DNA of 55,943 nt from Aeromonas cavernicola (GTDB taxonomy: Bacteria > Pseudomonadota > Gammaproteobacteria > Enterobacterales > Aeromonadaceae): NCBI RefSeq assembly GCF_002795305.1, contig NZ_PGGC01000059.1, forward strand, positions 1 through 55,943, written 5' to 3'. The notes beneath the pieces are model-generated. The model made no database searches. It saw only the letters and a program-made list of their open reading frames with translations, and was not told the origin of the DNA. The translations under genes were made by a program, and so were the position numbers. The number at the start of each line of letters is the position of its first letter. Position 1 is the stretch's first letter. Shown in pieces: positions 27,774 through 37,249 of this stretch.

Positions 27774-28529
27774 TTAACTACGATTGAGGCGGTTGTCAGG
27801 GTAGTTTTTAGCTAACACCTCACGCGCATGCTCAGCTAACAGCGGCATCTTAAGCGTCTCGTAAGACGAGACCATGATCTCCAGTGCAGTTTCAACCTGT
27901 GGTGTATCGGGATAGGTTTCCACGATTGCTGCGGCACGATTCGCCGCCGCCACGAGCGCATCACGCTTCACGTAATATTGCACAACATTCAGGTCGTATT
28001 GAGCCAGTCGATTTTTCAGACCAATCATGCGAGCACGGGCATCCGCCGCATACATGCTGTTCGGATAATTCTGCAACAGGGTTTTAAAGTCTTGGAAAGC
28101 CTGACGCGCATAACCTGGGTCTTTATCTTGTCGGTCAATGCCAAACAGAGCTTGGAAGAAATTGTAATCGGCCGCCATATTAGTCAGGCCACGGATATAG
28201 AACACGTAGTCAATGTTCTTATGAGCAGGATTCAGACGAATAAAACGATCAATGCTGGCGATTGCCTGCGCCGTATCATCTTGCTTGTAATAGGCATAAA
28301 TGAGATCAAGCTGAACCTGATTAGAGTAAGCACCGAACGGATAACGGGTGTCTAATGCTTCCAGTAATTCGATCGCATTAACATAGTTACCAGCGTCAAG
28401 TTTGAGGCGGGCTTGCTGGTACAGAACCTCAGGCGGATCGTCCGGTACCTTGGGTTTGGTGCTGGAACAGCCAGTGATCAAGGTAGCAACCAAGGCGAGC
28501 GACATCAGCAGGTGAGACTTCTTTCTCAT
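27774..28529 (-). CDS. bamD: Outer membrane assembly lipoprotein BamD
   Basis: This 251-residue outer-membrane lipoprotein of the BAM complex recruits beta-barrel precursors. The lipobox LITGC puts the lipidated cysteine at residue 21. Five TPR repeats follow: PPEVLYQQARLKLDAGNY, QVQLDLIYAYYKQDD, FYIRGLTNM, RAAAIVETYPDTP and others. The length is near E. coli BamD (245). The start at 28529 is set by the signal peptide; the frame open to 28700 would put 57 residues before it and overlap rluD. It is divergent from rluD, the conserved neighbour in E. coli. Confidence 0.95.
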   Translation of the reverse strand: MRKKSHLLMSLALVATLITGCSSTKPKVPDDPPEVLYQQARLKLDAGNYVNAIELLEALDTRYPFGAYSNQVQLDLIYAYYKQDDTAQAIASIDRFIRLNPAHKNIDYVFYIRGLTNMAADYNFFQALFGIDRQDKDPGYARQAFQDFKTLLQNYPNSMYAADARARMIGLKNRLAQYDLNVVQYYVKRDALVAAANRAAAIVETYPDTPQVETALEIMVSSYETLKMPLLAEHAREVLAKNYPDNRLNRS

Positions 28530-28646
28530 CAACAACATCCAGTCCATTTCCACGAAATTGGCAAAGTATCCGTTATGCTCAGCTAAAAGAAAAGCTAGAA
28601 TACGCGGATTATTTCGAATTGATACCCCCCGCTCAAGAGACCATAC

Positions 28647-29627
28647 ATGAGCCAGCATATTGAACTGACAGGCGAATTTCAGGATCACCAATTCGGGCAA
28701 CGACTCGATCAGGCCCTAGCTGAATTGTTTCCCGACTACTCCCGCACCCGCATCAAGGAGTGGATTTTACAGGACAGAGTGACCCTGGACGGTCAGGTTG
28801 CCAACACCCCACGCGAGAAGATTCTGGCGGGGCAGCAGGTGCATGTGGATGTAGAGCTGGAAGATGATACTCGCTGGGATGCCCAGGATATCGAGCTCAA
28901 CATCGTTTATGAAGATGAACACATTCTGGTGATCGACAAACCGGCCGGTTTGGTGGTTCACCCAGGTGCGGGCACGCCGGATGGCACCATCCTCAACGCC
29001 CTGCTGCACCGCTACCCCGGTATTGCCGAGGTGCCCCGCGCCGGTATCGTGCACCGTCTGGATAAAGACACCACCGGTCTGATGGTGATAGCCAAGACAG
29101 TACCCGCCCAAACCCACTTGGTGGAAGCGTTGCAGGCACGCCAGATCACCCGTGAGTACGAAGCGATTGCCATCGGTCACATGACCGCCGGTGGCACTGT
29201 CGATGCCCCTATCGGCCGGCACCCGACCCAGCGTACCCACATGGCCGTGGTGCCCAATGGTCGTCCTTCCGTGACCCACTACCGGGTGCATGAGAAGTTT
29301 CGTGGCCACACCCGTCTGCGTCTGCGTCTTGAAACCGGCCGAACCCACCAGATCCGTGTCCACATGGCCCACATCAAACACCCGCTGGTAGGCGATCCCG
29401 CTTACGGCGGCCGCCTGCGCCCGCTGCGTAATGCAACGCCGGAGCTGACTGAGGCGCTGCGCAATTTCAACCGTCAGGCGCTGCACGCCACCATGCTGCA
29501 ACTGGCTCACCCCATCACCGGTGAAGTGATGCAGTGGCACTCCCCTACCCCGCCAGACATGGTGGCGCTGATGGAGGTGCTGCGGGCTGATACCTTGGCC
29601 AACCCAGACGAGTTGGTCTGGAAATAA
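28647..29627 (+). CDS. rluD: 23S rRNA pseudouridine(1911/1915/1917) synthase
   Basis: This 326-residue enzyme converts three uridines in helix 69 of 23S rRNA to pseudouridine and supports 50S assembly. An S4 RNA-binding domain spans about residues 17-75. The catalytic domain has KPAGLVVHPGAG and RAGIVHRLDKDTTGL with catalytic Asp139. The length matches E. coli RluD (326). The ribosome-binding site is weak (GAGA). It precedes pgeF, the same order as rluD-yfiH-clpB in E. coli. Confidence 0.96.
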   Translation: MSQHIELTGEFQDHQFGQRLDQALAELFPDYSRTRIKEWILQDRVTLDGQVANTPREKILAGQQVHVDVELEDDTRWDAQDIELNIVYEDEHILVIDKPAGLVVHPGAGTPDGTILNALLHRYPGIAEVPRAGIVHRLDKDTTGLMVIAKTVPAQTHLVEALQARQITREYEAIAIGHMTAGGTVDAPIGRHPTQRTHMAVVPNGRPSVTHYRVHEKFRGHTRLRLRLETGRTHQIRVHMAHIKHPLVGDPAYGGRLRPLRNATPELTEALRNFNRQALHATMLQLAHPITGEVMQWHSPTPPDMVALMEVLRADTLANPDELVWK

Positions 29628-29660
29628 CGACAACGCGGGCGTCACTGTATGCACGCAACA

Positions 29661-29696
29661 ACGGGGCTCTTGACTGGTGACAGCCAAGAGCCCCGT
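29661..29696 (+). terminator. Hairpin between rluD and pgeF
   Basis: A 12-base-pair perfect stem (29661-29672 with 29685-29696) encloses a 12-base loop. Only TTTACGTTT follows, so it may be a partial terminator within the rluD-pgeF unit. Confidence 0.5.
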
Positions 29697-29732
29697 TTAC
29701 GTTTGAGAGATTGATTAAAGAAGGAGTGAGTA

Positions 29733-30470
29733 ATGCGATGGATTGAACCCAATTGGCCAGCCCCTGCCCACGTTAAGGCATTATCAACGACTCGAGACGG
29801 CGGCGTCAGCATCGGCCCCTTTGCAGGGCTTAACCTAGGGTCCCACGTGGGAGATGCCCTCAGTCAGGTTGAGACTAACCGCACCCGCTTGCAGCAAGCC
29901 GCCCAGATCCCTAGCCCCCTCCACTGGCTCAATCAGGTGCATGGCACCGTCGTTCATCCACTCAGCAACCATGATGAGCAGGCGCCAGATGCCGATGCGG
30001 CATGTGCTCATCAAGCGCGACAAGCCTGCATCGTGATGACTGCCGACTGCCTGCCGGTACTCTTTTGTGATCGCGCAGGCTCGGTGGTAGCTGCCGCCCA
30101 TGCTGGCTGGCGTGGGCTAAAAGAGGGTGTGTTGGAGGCAAGCATCGCGGCCATGGGCTGCGAGCCTAGCGAGATCCTGGCCTGGCTTGGCCCAGCCATC
30201 GGCCCCACTGCGTTTGAAGTGGGTGGCGAGGTGCGCGAGGCCTTTATGGTGGAGCAGGCAGAAGCGGCGGCTGCGTTCGTCCCTTCGCTCAATGAAGGCA
30301 AATGGCTGGCGGATATCTACCAGCTGGCGCGGTTGCGGCTGGCCCGCGCGGGGGTGAACGCCGTCTACGGCGGTGAATACTGCACCTTTAGTGACCGTGA
30401 GCAGTTCTACTCTTATCGCCGTGATGGTCAAACCGGCCGGATGGCCTCCCTCATCTGGCTGACTCGCTAA
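29733..30470 (+). CDS. pgeF: Peptidoglycan editing factor PgeF (YfiH)
   Basis: This 245-residue member of the YfiH/laccase-domain family (DUF152) has zinc-binding His70 (NQVHG), Cys106 (TADCLP) and His123 (AAHAGWRG), matching E. coli His71, Cys107 and His124. In E. coli it corrects muropeptide precursors carrying serine in place of alanine; homologues also act as purine nucleoside phosphorylase/deaminase, so old annotations as polyphenol oxidase are doubtful. GAAGGAG lies seven bases before the ATG. It sits between rluD and clpB as in E. coli. Confidence 0.93.
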   Translation: MRWIEPNWPAPAHVKALSTTRDGGVSIGPFAGLNLGSHVGDALSQVETNRTRLQQAAQIPSPLHWLNQVHGTVVHPLSNHDEQAPDADAACAHQARQACIVMTADCLPVLFCDRAGSVVAAAHAGWRGLKEGVLEASIAAMGCEPSEILAWLGPAIGPTAFEVGGEVREAFMVEQAEAAAAFVPSLNEGKWLADIYQLARLRLARAGVNAVYGGEYCTFSDREQFYSYRRDGQTGRMASLIWLTR

Positions 30471-30570
30471 GTGCAGATCTGGATTCTCCCCACGCCGCTT
30501 ACGATCAGCTCATCCTGAGCAGAGTGGGGTGTCCGCCGCAGCCTTGCGGAGAAAATAACCAGCCTTAGCC

Positions 30571-30598
30571 CTTGAAATAGACGCTGAGAGCCTCATCT
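30571..30598 (+). promoter_or_regulatory. Sigma-32 heat-shock promoter of clpB
   Basis: CTTGAAA (30571-30577), a 13-base spacer and CCTCATCT (30591-30598) match the sigma-32 consensus (CTTGAAA and CCCCATNT) with one clear -10 deviation. It lies 62 bases before the clpB start, the expected place for heat-shock control. Confidence 0.85.
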
Positions 30599-30659
30599 TT
30601 CACCTTAGAAAGTGATGTCGTTTGCCGCGCCGCGGCGCCAGTCTTGAAGGGGAAGTGCC

Positions 30660-33236
30660 ATGCGTCTCGATCGCCTGACCAGCAAATTCCAAATAGCCAT
30701 TTCCGATGCCCAGTCACTCGCACTGGGCCGTGACCATCAGTTTATCGAACCTATCCACCTCATGTCTGCCCTCGTCAATCAGGATGGTGGTTCTATTCGG
30801 CCACTGCTGACACTGACCGGATTGGATATCAACACGTTACGCTCTCGGCTCGGGGAGGAGTTAGATCGGCTGCCCAAGGTGAGCGGGGTTGAGGGCGATG
30901 TTCAATTATCCAATAGCCTTGGTAGGTTGCTTAACGTCTGCGACAAGCTGGCCCAGCAGCGCAAAGATCAATTCATCTCCTCCGAGCTATTCGTGCTGGC
31001 CGCACTCGATGACAAAGGAACCTTAGGTGAACTGCTGCGGGCCCAAGGCCTGACCCAAGAGAAGTTAGAGACTGCCATCAATAAGGTGCGCGGCGGCAAA
31101 AGGGTTGAAGATGCCAACGCCGAGGAAAATCGGCAGGCATTAGAGAAGTACACCATCGACCTGACCGAACGGGCGGAGCTGGGCAAACTTGACCCCGTGA
31201 TTGGCCGTGATGACGAGATCCGCCGCACCATTCAAGTGTTGCAGCGCCGCACCAAAAACAACCCCGTGCTGATCGGTGCGCCTGGCGTCGGCAAAACCGC
31301 CATCGCCGAAGGATTAGCCCAGCGCATCATCAACGGTGAGGTGCCGGAAGGGCTCAAGCATAAGCGGGTATTGTCGCTGGACATGGGGGCACTGGTGGCC
31401 GGTGCCAAATATCGTGGCGAATTTGAAGAGCGGCTCAAAGCGGTACTCAATGATCTGGCCAAGGAGGAGGGCAACGTCATCCTCTTTATCGACGAGCTGC
31501 ACACCATGGTCGGTGCCGGCAAGGGCGAAGGGGCCATGGACGCGGGCAATATGCTGAAACCTGCGCTGGCCCGTGGCGACCTGCACTGCGTCGGTGCCAC
31601 CACCCTCGATGAGTACCGTCAGTACATCGAAAAAGATGCCGCGCTGGAGCGCCGTTTCCAGAAGGTGCTGGTGGAAGAGCCGACAGTCGAGGACACCATC
31701 GCCATCCTGCGCGGTTTGAAAGAGCGTTATGAGCTGCACCACCATGTGCAGATCACTGACCCCGCCATCGTGGCCGCCGCTCAGCTCTCCCATCGCTATA
31801 TCAGCGATCGGCAATTACCCGATAAAGCGATCGACCTGATCGACGAGGCGGCAGCCAGCATCCGGTTGCAGATCGACTCCAAGCCCGAAGCGCTCGATCG
31901 CCTCGAGCGGCGCATCATCCAGCTCAAGCTGGAACAACAGGCGCTGATGAAAGAGAACGATGACGCTAGTCGCAAACGACTGGAGCTGATTAATCAGGAA
32001 CTTGGCGAAAAAGACAGGGAATACAACGAGCTAGAAGAGGTGTGGAAAGCCGAGAAAGCGGCCCTCGCCGGCACCCAGCATATTAAAGCGATATTGGAGC
32101 AGGCCCGCCAAGATCTCGATGTCGCCCGCCGAGCTGGCGACTTGGGGCGCATGTCCGAGTTGCAATATGGCCGGATCCCCGAGCTAGAGAAGCAACTCGA
32201 TCTGGCTACTCAGGCGGAGATGCAGGGAAGCAGTTTACTGCGCAACCGCGTCACAGATGTGGAGATTGCCGACGTCTTGGCCCGCTGGACCGGCATCCCC
32301 GTCGCCCGCATGTTGGAAGGGGAACGGGAGAAACTGCTACGAATGGAAGAGCAGTTACACAGCAAAGTGATCGGCCAAGAAGAGGCTGTCGATGCAGTCT
32401 CCAACGCCATTCGCCGCTCTCGGGCGGGCCTTTCTGACCCACAGCGCCCCATCGGCTCCTTCCTATTTTTGGGGCCCACTGGGGTGGGCAAGACCGAGCT
32501 GTGCAAGGCGCTGGCCGAATTTCTGTTCGATAGCCAAGATGCTATGGTACGGATCGACATGTCCGAGTTCATGGAGAAACACAGCGTAGCCCGGCTGGTG
32601 GGGGCGCCTCCGGGCTATGTGGGTTATGAAGAGGGCGGTTATCTGACCGAGGCGGTACGCCGTCGTCCCTACTCGGTGATCCTGCTGGACGAAGTGGAGA
32701 AGGCCCACCCGGATGTGTTCAACATCCTGCTGCAGGTGCTCGATGATGGCCGCCTGACTGATGGTCAGGGCCGCACCGTCGATTTTCGTAACTCGGTGGT
32801 GATCATGACCTCCAACCTCGGCTCGGATCTGATTCAGGAGCATCACGCCGAGAAGGATTACGACGAGATGAAAGCCATGCTGATGGAGGTGCTGACCCGC
32901 AGCTTCCGGCCGGAATTTATCAACCGCATCGATGAGACCGTGGTGTTCCACCCCCTCGGTGAAGAGCACATTAAGTCCATCGCTCACATTCAACTCAAGA
33001 GTCTGATGGGCCGACTGGAAGCTCAGGGCTATCAGGTAGAGGTAAGCGAAGCGCTGCTCAACAAACTGGTGCACGCCGGGTTCGACCCCGTCTACGGGGC
33101 GCGTCCCCTCAAGCGCGCCATCCAGCAGAAAGTAGAAAACCCGCTGGCACAGGCGCTACTCAGTGGTCGTATCACTCCGGCCAAGAAGCTGGTATTGGGA
33201 GCCGACAGCAATGGCTTGACCATGACGCAGTCATAG
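30660..33236 (+). CDS. clpB: ATP-dependent disaggregase ClpB
   Basis: This 858-residue hexameric AAA+ chaperone threads aggregated proteins together with DnaK. The domain order is the N-terminal Clp repeat domain, AAA1 with Walker A GAPGVGKT (near 206-213) and Walker [10 protein letters not shown], a coiled-coil M domain (about 410-530), and AAA2 with Walker [10 protein letters not shown] (near 605) and [11 protein letters not shown]. The length is one more than E. coli ClpB. An internal start for a short ClpB form, near residue 149, may exist as in E. coli but was not verified. AAGGGGAAG precedes the ATG. Transcription is from a sigma-32 promoter. A hairpin follows the gene. Confidence 0.97.
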   Translation: MRLDRLTSKFQIAISDAQSLALGRDHQFIEPIHLMSALVNQDGGSIRPLLTLTGLDINTLRSRLGEELDRLPKVSGVEGDVQLSNSLGRLLNVCDKLAQQRKDQFISSELFVLAALDDKGTLGELLRAQGLTQEKLETAINKVRGGKRVEDANAEENRQALEKYTIDLTERAELGKLDPVIGRDDEIRRTIQVLQRRTKNNPVLIGAPGVGKTAIAEGLAQRIINGEVPEGLKHKRVLSLDMGALVAGAKYRGEFEERLKAVLNDLAKEEGNVILFIDELHTMVGAGKGEGAMDAGNMLKPALARGDLHCVGATTLDEYRQYIEKDAALERRFQKVLVEEPTVEDTIAILRGLKERYELHHHVQITDPAIVAAAQLSHRYISDRQLPDKAIDLIDEAAASIRLQIDSKPEALDRLERRIIQLKLEQQALMKENDDASRKRLELINQELGEKDREYNELEEVWKAEKAALAGTQHIKAILEQARQDLDVARRAGDLGRMSELQYGRIPELEKQLDLATQAEMQGSSLLRNRVTDVEIADVLARWTGIPVARMLEGEREKLLRMEEQLHSKVIGQEEAVDAVSNAIRRSRAGLSDPQRPIGSFLFLGPTGVGKTELCKALAEFLFDSQDAMVRIDMSEFMEKHSVARLVGAPPGYVGYEEGGYLTEAVRRRPYSVILLDEVEKAHPDVFNILLQVLDDGRLTDGQGRTVDFRNSVVIMTSNLGSDLIQEHHAEKDYDEMKAMLMEVLTRSFRPEFINRIDETVVFHPLGEEHIKSIAHIQLKSLMGRLEAQGYQVEVSEALLNKLVHAGFDPVYGARPLKRAIQQKVENPLAQALLSGRITPAKKLVLGADSNGLTMTQS

Positions 33237-33251
33237 CCCATTGAGCAAAAA

Positions 33252-33277
33252 ATCAAGCCAGCACGAGCTGGCTTGAT
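33252..33277 (+). terminator. Hairpin after clpB
   Basis: An 11-base-pair perfect stem with an ACGA loop is followed by CTTGTTAT. It is preceded by an A-run. It lies 15 bases past the clpB stop. Confidence 0.6.
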
Positions 33278-33366
33278 CTTGTTATGCTGCTTGCGCACGC
33301 AGACAGTGCATGATCCCGCGGCATCCCTTGGCAGGGCCAGAGCAACGAACAGGCCATGCGGTCTAG

Positions 33367-33501
33367 CTCACCCAACCGCTGAAACGGCTCATCTATCCCC
33401 TTGATGGAGTGTCAACCCAAGTCACCGCCTTTGCCGTCTGGGCAATGAACGGTTTCAGCCAAGCGCAAGAGCAAGAGGCGTGTCTGCGTTTAACCGCATA
33501 A
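33367..33501 (+). pseudogene. Possible remnant coding frame without a start
   Basis: After an in-frame TAG at 33364, 44 codons run open to TAA at 33499 and encode a plausible protein tail (LIYPLDGVSTQ, FAVWAMNGFSQAQEQE). No start codon with a ribosome-binding site precedes it. The last 47 bases overlap the end of the DinB-like gene on the other strand, which could account for part of the openness. It may be the 3' end of a decayed gene. Evidence is weak. Confidence 0.2.
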
Positions 33502-33961
33502 TCAGCCACTGCATACCCGCAAGATGCTGATAGTCATGGCTAATGAGCAGCCGCACCAAGCCATCTAAACTCACCTCACCATAACTGCCGTAACCGGCTC
33601 GTCGTGGCCAAGCGGTGGCAGGGAGTGAGCTCAAGAGGTCAACCGTCTGCTGACGAGCAGCGCGAAACGCCGCCAGCGCCAAGGTGGGATCGCGCTGTTG
33701 ATAGTGATGATCTATCGCCAGCTGATAACCATCCAACGAGGCGAGCACGGGCCTCGTTTCCGCTAATGTGCGCCGAAACCGCTCTTGATAGCCCAGCGTC
33801 TCGATATCCACCAAATGGCAGAGGTGCCCCCGCGCACTGAAACGCTCTGAGGGAATGCCCGCCCAATTGGCGGGCTCCCAATCCAGATAATCGCTTGGCA
33901 CCTGACGGAACAACTGTTCAAACTGATCCGGCATGGCTAGCAGGGTTGTAAAGGGTGACAT
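33455..33961 (-). CDS. DinB-like four-helix bundle protein
   Basis: This 168-residue soluble protein has the DinB/YfiT-like pattern: paired histidines in helix 2 (ARGHLCHL, His46 and His49) and in the last helix (HDYQHL, His142 and His146), which form a metal site in this superfamily. Relatives are metal-dependent thiol transferases or hydrolases and some give self-protection, but most are uncharacterised. The ATG follows the permease stop by a single base and has GGAGG five bases upstream, so it is the last gene of the diaminopropionate-type operon. It could modify or detoxify the product or an intermediate. That is inference from position. Confidence 0.75.
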   Translation of the reverse strand: MSPFTTLLAMPDQFEQLFRQVPSDYLDWEPANWAGIPSERFSARGHLCHLVDIETLGYQERFRRTLAETRPVLASLDGYQLAIDHHYQQRDPTLALAAFRAARQQTVDLLSSLPATAWPRRAGYGSYGEVSLDGLVRLLISHDYQHLAGMQWLIMRLNADTPLALALG

Positions 33962-33962
33962 C

Positions 33963-35396
33963 TCATCCTCCCACGGTGATCACAGTGGCCAGCAAAGTGC
34001 CAATGGTAGCCACCAATAAGGTGTTGGCGATCACTAACCCAAAACCAAAACGGACTAACCGCTGCTCTTCCTCCGGCGTCCCCTTCGCCAAACTGATCAG
34101 TAAGGCGATCATGGGTAAAGAACCCAATGCCGCATGACCCGCAGCGCTGTTTTGGATCGCCGCCATAATCGGCAGGAGTGGTTCCGACAGTGGCAAATGC
34201 GCCACTGATGGCATCACGATGGCATTGCCGCCCACATTAGAACCCGTGATAAACCCTGATAACCCGCCAAATAGCGCGATCAGCGGGCTCAGCACACTGA
34301 GATCAAGCTCACTTAAGCCCAGCGTAATTCGAGTCAGAAATCCGGCCTTGACCAAGACTTGTGACATAAAAAGAAAGAACAGGATCGTTAGTAAGGGGCG
34401 TTTAGCACGCAGCCACCACGCATTACCTAGCTGCTGACCACCTTCCCGTGCAACCAGCAGTAGCAGCACACCAAGTAATGCAATCCCGGGAGAAGCAAGG
34501 GGTTTCCAGCTAACTTGGCTACCTTGGATCACCAGTAGATCGGCAATACCAAACAGGCTATTTAGTCCCTTAAGCAGTAAAATCGCCGCCAACAACGCGA
34601 GATAGGGCCACGCCTGATAAGGGAACTGAAGCCGCGCCCGCTGTTTCACGCGCGCCCACAACAGGCCAACCAGTAATACGCTTCCCCCTGCACAGACCCC
34701 AGCAATTTCAGGCCCCACCGTGCGGCTGATGAAATGCAGCAAGAGCACAAACATCCCAGCGGTGGCACTCGCCGCAAGATAAACCAGAGGCTGGCGCTGT
34801 CCCATTAACCACAGGGCCACATTGATGGCTAAGACAAACACTGGGGCACTGGTCCAAGCGGACCATGCTCCGAGCGTCTCAGCAGGCAAGCCAGCTAGCG
34901 CCGCACCGATCACCGTCGCTAACCCCAAGGTTCCCCAGGGCATGATACACATCCCCGTAAGAGCTATCCGTAACGCAACGTGACGATCCAACAGCGCCAG
35001 TAGGAGCGGGACTGTGGCAATCAGAGACACGCCAAAACCGGTCATCGACTCAAGCAACGGCGCCAGCCCGAGCACCACAAACACCCCTAAAGCAGCGCCA
35101 CGCCAACCGAGCCCACTCACCCATCCTTCTAGCGCTTGATTGGCTTTGATCCGCTCAAGGTAGATGACAAACAAGAGACCTGGTGCGATCACACTCGCGG
35201 TACTCAGAAAGAGCACCCCACTATCTTGCATGACCTTGACCAAGGTCGTACTAACAAAAGGATCGGCCAGCCCACTACCCCACAGGGTCAGGGCTAACAA
35301 CGAGCCCATTAATGCCGCCTGTATCGGCGGACGTTTTAGCCCCATGATGAGGGAAATGACCAATAAGATCGGTGATAGCTGAATGAGGGCAATCAT
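33963..35396 (-). CDS. LctP/L-lactate permease superfamily transporter
   Basis: This 477-residue membrane protein has about 12-14 hydrophobic segments. Two family hallmarks are visible: a GFG-containing segment (LLESMTGFGVSLIAT) and a TGSNVGGNA segment late in the protein, matching GAAGFG and TGSDTSSNA of E. coli LldP. Overall identity looks low, so the substrate need not be lactate. ATG 35396 overlaps the upstream stop codon in an ATGA. A longer frame to 35450 would extend into the flavoprotein gene. In this operon it could import a carboxylate precursor or move the amino acid product; direction and substrate are unknown. Confidence 0.8.
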   Translation of the reverse strand: MIALIQLSPILLVISLIMGLKRPPIQAALMGSLLALTLWGSGLADPFVSTTLVKVMQDSGVLFLSTASVIAPGLLFVIYLERIKANQALEGWVSGLGWRGAALGVFVVLGLAPLLESMTGFGVSLIATVPLLLALLDRHVALRIALTGMCIMPWGTLGLATVIGAALAGLPAETLGAWSAWTSAPVFVLAINVALWLMGQRQPLVYLAASATAGMFVLLLHFISRTVGPEIAGVCAGGSVLLVGLLWARVKQRARLQFPYQAWPYLALLAAILLLKGLNSLFGIADLLVIQGSQVSWKPLASPGIALLGVLLLLVAREGGQQLGNAWWLRAKRPLLTILFFLFMSQVLVKAGFLTRITLGLSELDLSVLSPLIALFGGLSGFITGSNVGGNAIVMPSVAHLPLSEPLLPIMAAIQNSAAGHAALGSLPMIALLISLAKGTPEEEQRLVRFGFGLVIANTLLVATIGTLLATVITVGG

Positions 35397-37249
35397 GATG
35401 GAAACTCGCAATGGTGGCTGTGAGGGTGGTGCTGGACTGCCGCCAGCCAATGTGGCAAGTCGAGACAGTCACTGGCCAGTTGTTGGGCCTCGCTCAGTGC
35501 TCTGGAATAGCCGCCTGCTGAGGGAACATAATGGTTGTAGTAGGTGGCTCCCTCTAGCAAGGGGCCGAGCAACCAGATCCGCTTAAGGGATACACCTTGC
35601 GCATCGATCGGATGGTAATGCTGGTCGATACGCAGCTCCCCTTGTCGTAATCCGACATGTTCAGAGAGATAGCCCTTGTCACTCAAGCAACGCAGTAAGC
35701 GGTCACTGCTACCTTTGAGAAGACTCTTGCTTTGACGTGCACTGATCAACCATTGCAGCGACATTGCTGACTCCTGATCCGCGTGGAATTTGCCACTGTC
35801 CGCAGACCACTGGAACCGCGTACCAGGAGCAGCCAAGGTGACAATACCGGCCTCGATTAAGGCAATCAGGTCCTGATAACGCTCCTTTTGCGGGCCTGCC
35901 ACCATGCGATTGATAAGGGGAGCCCACTCTTGAAAAAACGCCCGGTGACTAGCGTCATCCAGCCCTGCAAAATCGATGACACTGCGTAGACTGTCCCGCA
36001 TATCACGCCAGACCTCTAGGGCAGCTTTATCGGCGGAGTGTTCGAGCCCATGCTGCCCCATGGCCAAATCTTCGTTAATGAACGCCTTTACCCAGTCGCT
36101 ATACCCCTCCCCTCGATGAGCAGCAGGCACTGCACGCAGTAACAACGCCGCCAGATCTACCTTGCCCATCAGACGCTCTAACAAGTTCCAACTCTCTGCC
36201 AAGGTGCCAGTGCTCACGGCCGCAGTGAGTGTGTTTCGCCAAACCGCCGCCGAGGGGGCGTGCTGCGCGCTGACGAGGGTCAGGTAGTAGGCTGCTTTCA
36301 TCTCATCTAGCAGTAACGGCAACAGATCCTGTTCAAGGTTCAGTTGACCCATACTCCTGCGCGCTCGCAAACTAGCGATGGCCTGCTCTGTCAAAAAAAG
36401 AGGGCGATGACGCACTCGTTGCGACCCTGTATCGGGTCGAACTCGAAACGGGAGGCCGGTGCGGGAAAATAGGGTGATGTTAGGTTCTTGGCCTGATGCT
36501 AAGTAAACAACCGGTTGGCCTGCTTGGCGTACAAAGACGCCTCCTCGCCCAGTCGACAGCGCGGCTAGCACATCCATGCTCGCCAAGCCAAATCCTTCAA
36601 GGCCCACCTCGTCTTGAGGGGCTATCGGCGCCAAACTGGCTGGGATGGGGTAAATGTTCACGATGTGGTGTGCCGAAAGAGGCTGCTCCATTTGACCAGT
36701 ATGACCTTGCATCAAAAAGAGCTTATCAACACGGATCGCGCTGCCGCTCTCGCCATAAAGGACCGCAGCATCCGCAGCATAATCTAACGCCACCGCCCGT
36801 TCCTGATGCAAAGTGAGGCTAATGTTGTCCGCTAAATTTGCCGTGATCTCCTGATAAAACCAATGCAAATAGCCACCCAATAGTGATCTTGGTAAAAAGT
36901 CCGTAGGCAGAACCAGGCGCCCAGCAACCTGATCTTGATGCCCATTCACAGCAATACGAATTCCTCTCTCCAGACACCACTCATATAGGTTCGGCCCTAA
37001 CCGCTCAAAAGGGCTGCCATTGGCTGCATGGCTAGGAAACATCGAGAGTTGCTCAGCCACGGTATTGAGCAGCAGATAGTCATGCTGCTGTGGGTCATGC
37101 ACACCACACCCTGGTTTATTTGGCTCAAAGATATGGATCGCTAGCTGCCGCCCATTCTGCAGCGGCGCTAGCGTCAATAAACGCTCCAACAAAGAGAGGC
37201 CACGCGAACCCAGCCCAACAATAGCCACTGTTAGCTTGTTCGTTACCAT
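35393..37249 (-). CDS. FAD/NAD(P)-binding protein (NAD_binding_9, YdhS-like)
   Basis: This 618-residue cytosolic protein has an N-terminal dinucleotide fold (TVAIVGLGSRGLSLLERL, with GLGSRG at 12-17) followed by IHIFEPNKPGCGV and LLLNTVAEQLSMFP. This pattern is typical of the COG4529/PF13454 FAD-NAD(P)-binding family that includes E. coli YdhS. Biochemistry is largely unknown; relatives occur in amino acid and siderophore gene clusters and may act as amine-oxidising or N-hydroxylating flavoenzymes. Its start overlaps the SbnB-like gene by 7 bases and its end overlaps the permease gene by 4, so it is tightly coupled to the pathway. A role in oxidising diaminopropionate or its precursor is a hypothesis. 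Confidence 0.78.
   Translation of the reverse strand: MVTNKLTVAIVGLGSRGLSLLERLLTLAPLQNGRQLAIHIFEPNKPGCGVHDPQQHDYLLLNTVAEQLSMFPSHAANGSPFERLGPNLYEWCLERGIRIAVNGHQDQVAGRLVLPTDFLPRSLLGGYLHWFYQEITANLADNISLTLHQERAVALDYAADAAVLYGESGSAIRVDKLFLMQGHTGQMEQPLSAHHIVNIYPIPASLAPIAPQDEVGLEGFGLASMDVLAALSTGRGGVFVRQAGQPVVYLASGQEPNITLFSRTGLPFRVRPDTGSQRVRHRPLFLTEQAIASLRARRSMGQLNLEQDLLPLLLDEMKAAYYLTLVSAQHAPSAAVWRNTLTAAVSTGTLAESWNLLERLMGKVDLAALLLRAVPAAHRGEGYSDWVKAFINEDLAMGQHGLEHSADKAALEVWRDMRDSLRSVIDFAGLDDASHRAFFQEWAPLINRMVAGPQKERYQDLIALIEAGIVTLAAPGTRFQWSADSGKFHADQESAMSLQWLISARQSKSLLKGSSDRLLRCLSDKGYLSEHVGLRQGELRIDQHYHPIDAQGVSLKRIWLLGPLLEGATYYNHYVPSAGGYSRALSEAQQLASDCLDLPHWLAAVQHHPHSHHCEFPS

Noticed and set aside
28767..29687. 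306-codon minus-strand frame opposite rluD
   Set aside because: It is an antisense shadow; rluD on the plus strand carries the full catalytic and S4 motifs.
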